Of a stretch of 64,000 bases of DNA, positions 55,190-64,000 are shown one piece after another. This DNA comes from a virus. Made by a program: the position numbers and the translations under genes. The stretch spans positions 124,001 through 188,000 of the IMG/VR virus record IMGVR_UViG_3300031857_013798; one strand, given 5' to 3'. A model generated the notes under the pieces. That model had not been told where the DNA came from. It ran no database searches and saw only the letters and a list, made by a program, of their open reading frames with translations. Position 1 is the first letter of the stretch. The number at the start of each line of letters is the position of its first letter.

Positions 55190-56396
55190 AGTCATACCCA
55201 ATTATTTCAGCAAATTCTGGCGCTACATCACGTAAATTTTGTTTTCTTTTGCGATCTAAATCACGTACTTTCATTCGCAACATAAAGCCGTCCGTTGACG
55301 CACCCCCATTCATAAAGTCTGTGATTCTATCAAACTCCTCACGATATTGTGCGGGCACATCTGCTGAACGTAGGTGTTCTGTGACAGCAGCTTTGGCTGT
55401 GTCAGGCAGTGTGGCAATTGAAAAGTACCAGGCATCATGCATCATGTTCCAGTACACAAAGTCAAAGCGTTGCAGTGCTATCCAGTGTGCTAGTTGATCA
55501 ATGTACCGCACATTAAACACATTCACGGTACTACAGCATTGTAAACGCAGGTTGGGCAGTTGATCTCTAAGATATTGAAAACTTGTGATTGTGTCCAGCA
55601 CCAATGCCCAGTCTGCATTGGTGCGTTGATATTCAAAGCGTTCACCCACATCATCTATTGAGAACGCCACTTCTACTGTTTTAAAATGGCGCCAGATGTC
55701 CGGGCCGCGAGCAGGCCATTGTGTGCCATTTGTGTTGTAGTGTATTTCCACTTGATGTGCAATTCCGCGATCCACAATGCCCTGCAACATGTCAAAGTGC
55801 TGATCAATCATGAATGGCTCGCCACCTGTAAATTCAATGTAGCGTATGTCATTTAAACAGGCATCAATTTCTGTCCAAAATGATTGATTTTCCCTGGGCC
55901 ACGCACCTGCTCGCAGCATCTGATAGGGAAATGTCTTTTTCTTATCGTCATCTGGATGCATGTCATTTAATTCTTCTGTGGCAAATTGGCTTGATGACCA
56001 TGATCCGCATATACGACATTTTAAATTGCAGATGTTGCCCAGCTTCAAATCCAGGAACATCAGCGGCTTGGCGTCAGTGGTCCATTCTCCTGATATGCCC
56101 ATGTGTTTCATTCTGTCCAAGGTGTGCATGCGTTTTGATGTGCGGCCAGCACGTTCTTCCATCCAGCACTTGCGGCAGGTCTGTGGCTTTTCGCCTGCAA
56201 GAAACTGTTCACGCAGGCGTGTCATTGCACGTGAGTTTTGTATGTCAGCAAAGTTAGCATTCAATAGCGAGAACTTTGTGCCAGAGTCATCCGTCAGTTC
56301 ATCATCTGCCAGACAACATGGGCGTACAGTGCCAATGGGAGAGGCTTCTAAACTCACCCAGGGCAATACGCAAAATTGATCGTGTGGAATATTCAT
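55179..56396 (-). CDS. radical SAM protein, type A, copy 3
   Basis: LGNICNLKCRICGSWSS holds the cluster site. N-terminal Cys-rich region: VLPWVSLEASPIGTVRPCCL and CRKCWMEE. EFTGGEPFMIDQHF and FSIDDVGERFEYQRT follow. 405 aa; ATGA overlap with the next gene upstream in transcription. Closest relative in the window is the gene at 56393. Confidence 0.9.
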   Translation of the reverse strand: MNIPHDQFCVLPWVSLEASPIGTVRPCCLADDELTDDSGTKFSLLNANFADIQNSRAMTRLREQFLAGEKPQTCRKCWMEERAGRTSKRMHTLDRMKHMGISGEWTTDAKPLMFLDLKLGNICNLKCRICGSWSSSQFATEELNDMHPDDDKKKTFPYQMLRAGAWPRENQSFWTEIDACLNDIRYIEFTGGEPFMIDQHFDMLQGIVDRGIAHQVEIHYNTNGTQWPARGPDIWRHFKTVEVAFSIDDVGERFEYQRTNADWALVLDTITSFQYLRDQLPNLRLQCCSTVNVFNVRYIDQLAHWIALQRFDFVYWNMMHDAWYFSIATLPDTAKAAVTEHLRSADVPAQYREEFDRITDFMNGGASTDGFMLRMKVRDLDRKRKQNLRDVAPEFAEIIGYDYDQ

Positions 56397-57652
56397 TTTA
56401 GTGCCGCCAATTCTGGAATTATATCCAATATTGATTCATTTCTTATTGAATCTAGTTCATTTGTTTTGCGCCAGAATGTATCTATCAAGTGTGTGTTGTC
56501 TGTGGCCATCATAAAGGTAATGGCTGATTCAAAGCCTTGTGTGGCACGATTTAGCGGGTCCTGACCTTTAAGCCAATGGATATGATTTTGATACAGTGCT
56601 GTGAGTGAGTGTTTGTATTCGGCTGTGGCAATGTCTATTCTATAGTGCGCAGGATCTTGTAGGATATTTATATTTAAATCCTGTGCGCGGATCAGGCCTT
56701 TTTCCACCCAGTCACGGTGGAAATCAGGCAGGTGCCAGGCATTCATTATGCTCAAGGTAGGTGAAATGTAAAAATCCACTTCAGGGCACACACGCAACAT
56801 ATCACGTCTGTTCTGTTCTACTACGGCCCAGTCTGTGCCTTTTCTAATGTATTCCCCACGTGCGCCCGACGCATCCAGGCTGGCACCCACAGCAACTGAA
56901 TCGAACTGGCGCCAGTATTCAAATACTGAACGACCCTTGAGATCCGTGTGTGTGAAGTTGGTGTTGTATATGAGTCTAACGTCAAAGCGTTTTCTTCGCA
57001 CCAGCTCGTCTAGAATATTGTAGTGTTCCGCCATAAGCAAGGGTTCACCGCCAGCAAAGTAGATCTGTTCCACATAGTCCAAATGAGGCTTTAATTGTTC
57101 CCACATGTCAGTTTCAGTACGCCCTGCATAGTTTAGCACTGTGTTGCGGGCTTTCCAGTCGCCGCCAGCAAGTTTGGCTTGATCCTGATACCATTGTGAG
57201 CTGAATATGTATCCGCAGCTACGGCATTTTAGATTGCACAAGTTTGAGAAACGAATGTCCCAGTAGGTCATTTCAAAAGGATTTTGATCCAGCTTCTTTA
57301 TGTGATGTCCGTGATGTTTGTTGGCACTCTTACGGCCTGAAAAGAATCCTGATTCTTCCTGCTCATAACAACGTGTGCAGGCAGCGTGTGGCGTTTCGCT
57401 CAGCATGTCTGCACGTAGCTTCTGCATGGGTGCATCCTGCCATATTTCTTCTAAGGTATTTGTTCTACAGTTGCCTACTATGCCTGGCTTCATTTCAGCA
57501 TGACAGCAGGGATATGCCTCGCCTGTGGGATAGGCGTGCAAATGGATCCAGGGATAAATGCAAAATGTCTTTGAATCTTTTAGTAAGAATTCCTCACGCT
57601 CAGTTAATTCTGTGGGTCTTACTAGATCTGTAGAGTTGTAATTATATGACAT
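56393..57652 (-). CDS. radical SAM protein, type A, copy 4
   Basis: FSNLCNLKCRSCGYIFSS holds the cluster site; Cys-rich N-terminal part YPWIHLHAYPTGEAYPCCH and CTRCYEQEE. FAGGEPLLMAEH and SLDASGARGEYIRKG follow. 419 aa. Stops in an ATGA overlap with the gene at 55179. The preceding 20 bp hold a tandem ATTATAGTGA repeat. Confidence 0.9.
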   Translation of the reverse strand: MSYNYNSTDLVRPTELTEREEFLLKDSKTFCIYPWIHLHAYPTGEAYPCCHAEMKPGIVGNCRTNTLEEIWQDAPMQKLRADMLSETPHAACTRCYEQEESGFFSGRKSANKHHGHHIKKLDQNPFEMTYWDIRFSNLCNLKCRSCGYIFSSQWYQDQAKLAGGDWKARNTVLNYAGRTETDMWEQLKPHLDYVEQIYFAGGEPLLMAEHYNILDELVRRKRFDVRLIYNTNFTHTDLKGRSVFEYWRQFDSVAVGASLDASGARGEYIRKGTDWAVVEQNRRDMLRVCPEVDFYISPTLSIMNAWHLPDFHRDWVEKGLIRAQDLNINILQDPAHYRIDIATAEYKHSLTALYQNHIHWLKGQDPLNRATQGFESAITFMMATDNTHLIDTFWRKTNELDSIRNESILDIIPELAALK

Positions 57653-57661
57653 TATAGTGAA

Positions 57662-58993
57662 TTATAGTGAATTATACCAGGCCTGCAGATTTGGGAACGC
57701 TGTGCCAAAGTCTTTGTTGCGACGCTGGTCATACTGTGTGTGGAATTGTTTGAAATCATTCAATAGCTTGGGCATTTCAAATGTGTCTGAATGCGGTGTT
57801 TTCACCACATCCAGGTAATCAATCAATCTTTGTAAATGATTGATTTCGTGTTCGTGCAGGTATTCACTGTGGCTGTGATTTGTGAGCCAAGTTTCCAACA
57901 CTGTTTTGTAGTGTGTTTTCAACTCCGCAGGCAGTATCAACGGACTTTGAAAGCTGGGAAAACGCAAGATGTTTAGTGTGAATGATATAGCATCACGCCC
58001 ATACTCCAGCTTCCATTTCACTATGCACTCTAGCAATTGATCCAAGCTGTCTAGGCACAGGGCATTGATGGTACACATCACATGTATGCTACGGAACTGC
58101 TTGGAACTTAACAAGCGGTTGACATTGTTCATCCAGTCCGCCCAGACCAACCCGTCGCGTATGTACTCTGCTTGCACACCCACAGCTTCGTTTGAAGTGT
58201 ATATGTCAATTGCCATGTTTTGCGTTGCATCTAGCAAGCGGTCAATGTCTACGTCTGTGCCTAGGTTACTGTTGATAGCCAGGCGTGTTGAACTCTTGCC
58301 TGAATTTGTTCGAAACCAGTCAATGAGCTTCCATGTGTGACCAGACATGAGGGGCTCTCCTCCTGTGATACGGAGCTCTTGCAGTGTGCGATGCAGATCC
58401 GACTCCCACCACTTAAAAAATGCATCAATGTAAGGATTGTGTTCTCCATAATCCCAAAGTTGTGCGTTAGCATGATCATGGGTAAAATGGTTGCGACCAT
58501 CACTGACCAAGTTCTGGTAAGCTCCGTTGCGTCGGATGTCTTTAACCCATGTTGAACTGAAAGCTGGATTACAATAGCTACAAGCAAACTGACAAGTGCG
58601 ATCAAAAGCGATCTCAAGTGTACGGAGGTTGACGTCTTCAGTGTATGGTGTATTTCTAGCTTCATGTAATGCCTCTATGGGATATATCTTACTCTTATAC
58701 ACACGGTCTGAAATGGCATTGCGACCCATGTCTTCTATTTTCCAACAGTACTCACAGCCAGGGGGACGCTCCCCGTTGATCATTTGTTGGCGATCTGCCT
58801 TCTTTTGATCAGTATTGTGCAGTAGCCTAGGGTTGATGCTGACTTTATCTTTGTCGATCAAATGAGCTGGCGGGTGATGACAACTTGTGGTCTGTCCACT
58901 TCCTAACCAAATGGTTGCGTTATACCATTTTGCCGCACAAAAGCTGGCTGAGAGAGGGTCTAATACTTGCTGACGGAACTCAAGATCGTTCAT
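57662..58993 (-). CDS. radical SAM protein, type B, copy 1
   Basis: DRTCQFACSYCNPAFSS is the cluster site (residues 131-147). The N-terminal region differs from type A: AKWYNATIWLGSG, TSCHHPPAHLI and GCEYCWKIEDMG, a Cys/His arrangement shared only with the gene at 60067. ITGGEPLMSGHTW follows. 443 aa. The upstream glycosyltransferase-like gene overlaps its start by 14 bp, and its TATTTAG-like start region is a weak late-motif variant. Confidence 0.9.
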   Translation of the reverse strand: MNDLEFRQQVLDPLSASFCAAKWYNATIWLGSGQTTSCHHPPAHLIDKDKVSINPRLLHNTDQKKADRQQMINGERPPGCEYCWKIEDMGRNAISDRVYKSKIYPIEALHEARNTPYTEDVNLRTLEIAFDRTCQFACSYCNPAFSSTWVKDIRRNGAYQNLVSDGRNHFTHDHANAQLWDYGEHNPYIDAFFKWWESDLHRTLQELRITGGEPLMSGHTWKLIDWFRTNSGKSSTRLAINSNLGTDVDIDRLLDATQNMAIDIYTSNEAVGVQAEYIRDGLVWADWMNNVNRLLSSKQFRSIHVMCTINALCLDSLDQLLECIVKWKLEYGRDAISFTLNILRFPSFQSPLILPAELKTHYKTVLETWLTNHSHSEYLHEHEINHLQRLIDYLDVVKTPHSDTFEMPKLLNDFKQFHTQYDQRRNKDFGTAFPNLQAWYNSL

Positions 58994-60092
58994 CTAAATA
59001 CTTTTCTAAATTGATGGGGAGTTGGGCACGTTCCAATTGATTGTGCTCCACTAGGTGCTGTTGATTATATTTACAGATATCCTGGGCGGCTGTCCAGAAT
59101 TCAGCAGCACCGTTCTGACAGATCTCGCCAATTGTTGCTATTATACTATCTATTCGCTTGCTTGGACAATCAATTTGGTCGTAGGATTCGTCGATGTAGT
59201 TGTGGAACGTGCGGAATCCTGCGTTGCGCAAGTCTCGCAAGTAACCCCTGTTGGCAGCTGCCACAAATGGGTGTGCCATTAATATGGGCTTCCATATCTT
59301 TTCTGTTCTAAATGTGTGCGGGTAATCAAATATGGTTTCTGTTACCACTGAGAACCATGTGCTTGTGTAGCAAGCAGGATTAACAATGGCATCGCCCCAG
59401 GTATTGCCAAACAAATGATGCTTGCAAAAACTGTGTGCATACGCTGATTCCATGTTGGGTACAGCACGTTCAATTTCATATTCTGGGGGCAACAGTCTAA
59501 TAGGCTCAAGCTGATTGGTTTGCAGTGCAGAAGTAAATGCCATTTCAACAGAACTGCCCAGGTTGGTCCATAATGCATGATCCAACAGCTGATTTTCACG
59601 CAGGCCGTCTATCAGTGCTTTGCGATGTGGGCGCAGGCGGCCATTTAAAAAAAGAAAATCATATGGGCGATGCGCTTTTGAATCCATGTCAGCTTGTAGT
59701 TGCGCCGATTTGTTTTCTGTGTATTCCACTATGTTTGAAAAGTAACAGTCTGTTTTACAATAGCTCCACCCTGGTTCTAAATCCCCAGACGTCAACAGTC
59801 CTATGCGCCCGTCTTGGACCAAGTCAGCAATGCGCAGTCGCTTGAGCTGTAGCAGTATGGTTTCTGATCCTTCTGCAGGGTTGGAGAACACAATGCGTCC
59901 AGGGTGCTGAGTGGCCCAGTCAGTTATTGTCTGCCAGTTGTCTTTCAATATCACACGGCCAACAACATACACATTGGCAGGATCCAAGCTGGGCAACTGC
60001 CAAAAACTGCTGTCAGCATATGGCTTGAGCAAGTCCCAGACTTCGGCCCATTCGTCTACTATGAGCTTATGTGTTCCTAGCATGATATGCAC
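58980..60092 (-). CDS. EKT/DESYD-family glycosyltransferase-like protein (copy 6)
   Basis: RTEKIWKPILMAHPFVAAAN, then AGFRTFHNYIDESYD. The 370-residue protein sits between the two type-B radical SAM genes and overlaps both. YDFLFLNGRLRPHRKALIDG, with its RPHR, is a motif seen in several family members. Confidence 0.72.
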   Translation of the reverse strand: MHIMLGTHKLIVDEWAEVWDLLKPYADSSFWQLPSLDPANVYVVGRVILKDNWQTITDWATQHPGRIVFSNPAEGSETILLQLKRLRIADLVQDGRIGLLTSGDLEPGWSYCKTDCYFSNIVEYTENKSAQLQADMDSKAHRPYDFLFLNGRLRPHRKALIDGLRENQLLDHALWTNLGSSVEMAFTSALQTNQLEPIRLLPPEYEIERAVPNMESAYAHSFCKHHLFGNTWGDAIVNPACYTSTWFSVVTETIFDYPHTFRTEKIWKPILMAHPFVAAANRGYLRDLRNAGFRTFHNYIDESYDQIDCPSKRIDSIIATIGEICQNGAAEFWTAAQDICKYNQQHLVEHNQLERAQLPINLEKYLDERS

Positions 60093-61473
60093 ATTCTGCC
60101 CACCAGCTTTTCATTTCTGGAAAGGTCTTTAAAAAGTCAGTGCCTCTGCGGCGATCGTGTTCTCGAAAGAATCTATAAAAGTCTGCCTTTGCTGCGGAAT
60201 GATCTTGTCCTTGGCCTGCTCGCATCCATGCAATGTCTCTGTCCAGTCTAGCAAGTTCGTAGTCTTTGAATCCGTGGAATGGATCTTCGGCAGTTTCTGT
60301 CCAACGTATCATCCACGCCCAGAGATATTCCAGTCGTTCAGCATAGCTTTCTGGCAGTATTTGCAAACTCTGCCAAGCCGGTTCGCGTAGTACAGGTGTA
60401 TCAAACCACACACGTTGATAGGTTTTGCTATAGGTTTTACGCAGACCTAGAATGCCAGCAAACAGGTTTTCCAAGCTGGTTACTGATAGATTGTTCATGG
60501 TCACAATAAACGTTAGACTGTTGTAGCTGGGTACTTCTGTTAGAAATTGATTTACCCTGTCCCATAGTAAATTGAAGTCCATACCGTGACGCATGTATTC
60601 TGCTTGTGAGCCCCAGCCGTCTAAACTCACGTACTGCATGAAGTGTTCTATGCGCCCGTCGCACAACTGCTTGACATACCCCAAGTACTTCTGCCATGAC
60701 TTTTCATCCACTGAGAAGTTTGATGTTACATTCAAATGTAGTTTGGCAGATGGGTTCTCCAACACATGATCAAACACTCTGTATGTGTTCTTGTCTAACA
60801 AGGGTTCGCCCCCAGTCATGCGGAAATGCACCAGTTCTGGGTACAAAGTAGGCCACCACTCCCAGAATGCGTCTACATAAGGGTTATGCTCTCTAACTGG
60901 TATAACCCGGCGATCTCCACCAAAATGCCCAGGATCATTGTGAACACGAGCAGTAGGGTAGCCGCCTGATCGATCCACTTCTTGTTGCCAGCTGCTAGAG
61001 AATTGCGGACTGCAATAACTGCACATGAGATTACAAACATTATTAAAATTAACCTCAACGTAGCTAGGGATAACGTCACTTTCTTCTCCTGTTGAGTTCT
61101 GGATCTTTTCAAAGTCCACTGCGGCCCAAGGCTCGCCTGAACGATAGTGCCTGTCACTCAGTTTGTTTTCCGCTTCCATGTTCCAGCAGTACTCGCACTC
61201 TGCGGGCTTTTCGTTGCGTAGCATCATCACACGTTGCGCTTTCTTGTGCGGTGTGTTGTGCAAGGATCCTGGATTGGTAGCTAAGTTTTCTACGGGTATC
61301 TTGTGCAATGGCGGATGGTAACAACTATTGTTAAGTCCTGTGGGCAGGTGCAGGCTCACTTGCTTCCATTTGGCCAGGCACAGCGCAGGGCCTAGGTTCT
61401 CTGCCATTTTTTCAGCAGAGTTTAGGAACCGACTCTTGTTGTCTACTGTTTCATCGCCTTTGTTCATGGCCAT
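60067..61473 (-). CDS. radical SAM protein, type B, copy 2
   Basis: FNNVCNLMCSYCSPQFSS is the cluster site. N-terminal AKWKQVSLHLPTG, NNSCYHPPLHKIP and ECEYCWNMEAEN align with the gene at 57662. RMTGGEPLLDKNTYR and SLDGWGSQAEYMRHG follow. 468 aa, the longest radical SAM protein here. Overlaps both neighbours. Confidence 0.9.
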   Translation of the reverse strand: MAMNKGDETVDNKSRFLNSAEKMAENLGPALCLAKWKQVSLHLPTGLNNSCYHPPLHKIPVENLATNPGSLHNTPHKKAQRVMMLRNEKPAECEYCWNMEAENKLSDRHYRSGEPWAAVDFEKIQNSTGEESDVIPSYVEVNFNNVCNLMCSYCSPQFSSSWQQEVDRSGGYPTARVHNDPGHFGGDRRVIPVREHNPYVDAFWEWWPTLYPELVHFRMTGGEPLLDKNTYRVFDHVLENPSAKLHLNVTSNFSVDEKSWQKYLGYVKQLCDGRIEHFMQYVSLDGWGSQAEYMRHGMDFNLLWDRVNQFLTEVPSYNSLTFIVTMNNLSVTSLENLFAGILGLRKTYSKTYQRVWFDTPVLREPAWQSLQILPESYAERLEYLWAWMIRWTETAEDPFHGFKDYELARLDRDIAWMRAGQGQDHSAAKADFYRFFREHDRRRGTDFLKTFPEMKSWWAECAYHARNT

Positions 61474-62450
61474 ATTTTTACAAAGTCCGTTTCTTTTAAC
61501 TGCATGAAGTGTTGATAGTTATGTTCTAAAGTATCTTTCATGTCAATGTACATGCCTTCAAGCTCCTGTGTGCTGAGTATGCTCAAGCGTTGTTGTGTTT
61601 GTTGTATACACTTGATGGCTATTCGCCCATTGTCTAGGTCAGCATCTTGGTCGTAGCTTTCGTCCCACCACTGAGAGAATGTTCTAAATCCCAGCTTGTG
61701 TAAGTTTGCCAAAAAGCCACGTGGGCCCAGAGTCAAAAACGGTGTACGACATATAAACGGTCTCCAGGTTTTTTCCGTGGGGTAAAAGCTGTTGCCGCTT
61801 AGAAAAGTTTCGCATACTATTTCCACAAAAAAATCAGGATACAGTTTAGCAATAGCAAAGTGTGCTGGAGTTAGTATAGGATAGCTATCAACAGATTCGT
61901 TCTTGATGGGCAATTGTTGCATGAACTTGCCTGCTGTGTTAACTGCATTAGGCAATCCTATTTGATATGCTAGTTCATCAAAGCTCAAGTGTGTGCGATG
62001 ATAATCGACGCTACTATCGTAATGATAAGTCATGGAGGTTATGTCGCCGTAGTTGCTCCATGTGTGACTGGCCATCCACAATCGTTGCCAACTGCTACGT
62101 CCAACAAAAATTCCAAAGTGCTTGATTGCGTCCCAGCGTTTCTCAGGTAGCGTGTGCTGAGATGCAAACTGTTGCCCGCTGGGTATGTACAACGGCGGAT
62201 GTTTAATAATTTTATAGCAAGAATGGTGTTCTAATTGATTGCAAGTGTGTATGCTTATGGCGCCGGGTGTGTAACCTAAGTTACTGCATACTGCATCCAA
62301 TAGTTTATACAAGCCCAGCGTTTCACAATCACTGCCTTCGCCGTCAATGCCAATAGACACATTGCCGTGCTGTTGTAACTCTGACACAATTTCAATTGTT
62401 TTGAATTCAGGATTCCAAATCTTAAGATCAATGTGCGGAATATTAATCAT
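61464..62450 (-). CDS. EKT/DESYD-family glycosyltransferase-like protein (copy 7)
   Basis: PTEKTWRPFICRTPFLTLGP, then LGFRTFSQWWDESYDQD; 328 aa. Its start codon overlaps the stop of the SGNH gene at 62450 (TAATG), and its end overlaps the radical SAM gene at 60067. Confidence 0.72.
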   Translation of the reverse strand: MINIPHIDLKIWNPEFKTIEIVSELQQHGNVSIGIDGEGSDCETLGLYKLLDAVCSNLGYTPGAISIHTCNQLEHHSCYKIIKHPPLYIPSGQQFASQHTLPEKRWDAIKHFGIFVGRSSWQRLWMASHTWSNYGDITSMTYHYDSSVDYHRTHLSFDELAYQIGLPNAVNTAGKFMQQLPIKNESVDSYPILTPAHFAIAKLYPDFFVEIVCETFLSGNSFYPTEKTWRPFICRTPFLTLGPRGFLANLHKLGFRTFSQWWDESYDQDADLDNGRIAIKCIQQTQQRLSILSTQELEGMYIDMKDTLEHNYQHFMQLKETDFVKIWP

Positions 62451-63160
62451 TATGTAAGTATATGTCTTTGTTGAAGTTGAGCAATCATGTGTTTGGCAAA
62501 TTCTTGGTGTGCGGCCGGGCCAGGGTGTAGTTGATCAGCTTCCCAGCAATTGTCCCGGTAGGCCACGTGATGGGGAGTAAAATCATTGATTATACAATTC
62601 CAATCTAATAGATTGTACAAATGTTCGTAGCGTTTTAACAAAGGCAATGTGCGGGTGCCGCAAAATACATATTTTATTCCAAGATTTTTAAGTACGCCCT
62701 GGAGACTGATCATTTTGATAATACTGCTAAAGTATCGAGAGTCAATGTCAGTATGCTGGTAATACGAATCAAACAGTTCTACCAAACAAGGATCTTTGGT
62801 ATTGATGTATCCGCAACCAAACACCCAGTTGTCTTGCACATAGTCTTGGTCGTTAACAGGCTCTACTATCTTCTCTGGCCAATCATTCATGGCCTTTTGG
62901 AATTTGCTGGTGTAGATAGTATCATGAAAATAATCAATGTTTTTTACTTTGATATCTAGTCGTTGTTGATCTCCCCACATGATTGCCACTAGATCATAAG
63001 ATCGTTGTGCAAGTTCAGCCACGGTAGTTTCATGAATGTAAGTATTTCCAGCCCCTGCCTGACTCAAATTAACAAGGTCGGCGTTGTAGTGCTCTTGCAA
63101 CAAGTACGGCCAACTGCCAGGGCCTCGTGACACACTGGGTCCGTTCACTAGGATATTCAA
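62450..63160 (-). CDS. SGNH-hydrolase-like protein (copy 3)
   Basis: NGPSVSRGPGSW is the nucleophile block with GPS in place of GDS, SQAGAGN the Gly/Asn block, and QLHPGPAAHQEFA holds an LHPGPAxH variant of the DxxH pair. 236 aa. It overlaps the ligase gene by 4 bp. It could act on a group installed by the adjacent ligase. Confidence 0.78.
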   Translation of the reverse strand: MNILVNGPSVSRGPGSWPYLLQEHYNADLVNLSQAGAGNTYIHETTVAELAQRSYDLVAIMWGDQQRLDIKVKNIDYFHDTIYTSKFQKAMNDWPEKIVEPVNDQDYVQDNWVFGCGYINTKDPCLVELFDSYYQHTDIDSRYFSSIIKMISLQGVLKNLGIKYVFCGTRTLPLLKRYEHLYNLLDWNCIINDFTPHHVAYRDNCWEADQLHPGPAAHQEFAKHMIAQLQQRHILT

Positions 63161-64000
63161 TTGTAAATTTCCTTTAGCAGTGAACGTGATACTTTGCCTG
63201 CGGTATTTTTAGGTATGCTTTCAACTTGTTTAAGGAACTTGGGGTTACAGTGTGTGGAAATATCAGTTAATGCTTGTCGCACTTGATTGGGCAAAACATT
63301 GCCGGTGTACACACACATCATTTTGTTTTCGCCAAACACCACAACTTCATCCAGTTGTGGTATGTGATTGTACAGTTGATTTTCTATGCTCAATGGATTT
63401 AGTTTGATGCCATGCAAGGTCAGTCGATCTGATCTACGTCCTAGTATTTTGTAGTATCCTGCAGAGTCTTGCTCAGCCAAGTCTTCAGTATCAAACCAAT
63501 CTGATGTGTGACATTGTGGGCCGCGCAGCCATAAGCTACCGTTGCGTATGTCTGCGTCAATCCCGTCAGGAAGTCCAATGGTTCCTATACGTTGTTCACC
63601 ATACAACGGATTGGTAAAGCAATGGCTACAGGCTTCAGACATGCCAAACGATTCAATGATTGGGGTATTAAATGATCTTTTTAAATCATCAAACACTTGG
63701 TTGGGCAATGCAACACTGGCTGATCTAGCAAATCGCAAGTCGGGGAATTTTTGAGTGCGTGACATTACTCTAAGTATGTCAGGAATTGCAGACACCCAGG
63801 TTGGGCTGAATTCTATTTGTTTTTTCAAGTCAGGCGGTCGAACATGGTGTACTTGCATGCCAGCGGTTGCAACAACATAGTTTAGGATATGTCCGTGGCC
63901 ATGCCACAGTGGCATAACGCTCAAAAATCGATCATTGGCTGTTAATTCGTAGCTGGCAATTATGTTATCAACAACATGCTGTACCTGAGTGGTGGAATAA
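63157..64000 (-). CDS. AMP-dependent acyl/aryl-CoA synthetase-like ligase, C-terminal part
   Basis: The frame stays open to the right edge, so the N-terminus lies outside. Visible are FLSVMPLWHGHGHIL, ESFGMSEACSH (the adenylation core), GTIGLPDG, DWFDTEDLAEQDSAGYYKIL (hinge Asp) and a final KNTAGKVSRSLLKE with the catalytic Lys. The domain order fits the ANL superfamily. It activates a carboxylate as AMP-ester; with the ketoacyl synthase, desaturases and SGNH enzymes it suggests acyl chemistry. Confidence 0.88.
   Translation of the reverse strand, partial: YSTTQVQHVVDNIIASYELTANDRFLSVMPLWHGHGHILNYVVATAGMQVHHVRPPDLKKQIEFSPTWVSAIPDILRVMSRTQKFPDLRFARSASVALPNQVFDDLKRSFNTPIIESFGMSEACSHCFTNPLYGEQRIGTIGLPDGIDADIRNGSLWLRGPQCHTSDWFDTEDLAEQDSAGYYKILGRRSDRLTLHGIKLNPLSIENQLYNHIPQLDEVVVFGENKMMCVYTGNVLPNQVRQALTDISTHCNPKFLKQVESIPKNTAGKVSRSLLKEIYN

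Overview
The window reads as a piece of a large tailed-phage genome, probably a T4-like myovirus or jumbo phage, with a betaproteobacterial and perhaps freshwater host. The phage reading rests on dense overlapping small genes (many ATGA or TAATG junctions), about 30 tRNA genes covering all 20 amino acids, T4-style late promoters (TAARTA just before start codons), ThyX, a MazG-like gene and a polynucleotide-kinase-like gene. The host guess rests on a betaproteobacterial-type porin and the tmRNA tag ANDEKFLMAA. No integrase, capsid, tail, polymerase or terminase gene is visible.

Layout. 0-5.3 kb: small phage genes, then two members of a glycosyltransferase-like family, a ParB-fold protein and an asparagine synthetase. 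5.4-11.6 kb: an operon of small proteins, a GIY-YIG protein, a P-loop kinase, an SPFH lipoprotein and a fatty-acid desaturase. 11.6-24.2 kb: an RNA-rich region with the tRNAs, a split circularly permuted tmRNA, several unassigned structured RNAs (including a candidate of about 900 nt), a porin, a ketoacyl synthase, one radical SAM protein and a methyltransferase. 24.3-32.7 kb: rubrerythrin and rubredoxin, an RNA polymerase omega-like protein, three 2-oxoglutarate-oxygenase-like proteins, two more desaturases, a PglD-like acyltransferase and a metallophosphatase. 32.7-39.3 kb: a MoxR-type AAA+ ATPase with its VWA/metallopeptidase partner, ThyX and small genes. 39.3-64 kb: an unusual accessory cluster with a sugar epimerase, a DegT aminotransferase, a 1,199-residue repeat protein, glycosyltransferase-like proteins, an amidinotransferase, a NodU/CmcH carbamoyltransferase, three SGNH hydrolases, five radical SAM proteins and an AMP-dependent ligase.

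How it may work together. The 39-64 kb genes, with the asparagine synthetase, ketoacyl synthase, oxygenases, desaturases and acyltransferase elsewhere, look like a phage-borne pathway that builds or decorates a glycan, lipid or peptide: sugar amination, carbamoylation, amidination, acylation, radical chemistry and glycosyl transfer. The product cannot be read from sequence. The RNA region would give the phage much of its own translation system and a ribosome-rescue RNA.

Two promoter classes recur. One is a host sigma70 type (TTGACM, exactly 17 nt, TATAAT) whose -35 box often contains the stop codon of the preceding gene. The other is a TAARTA late-type motif 4-6 nt before start codons, which predicts leaderless mRNAs.
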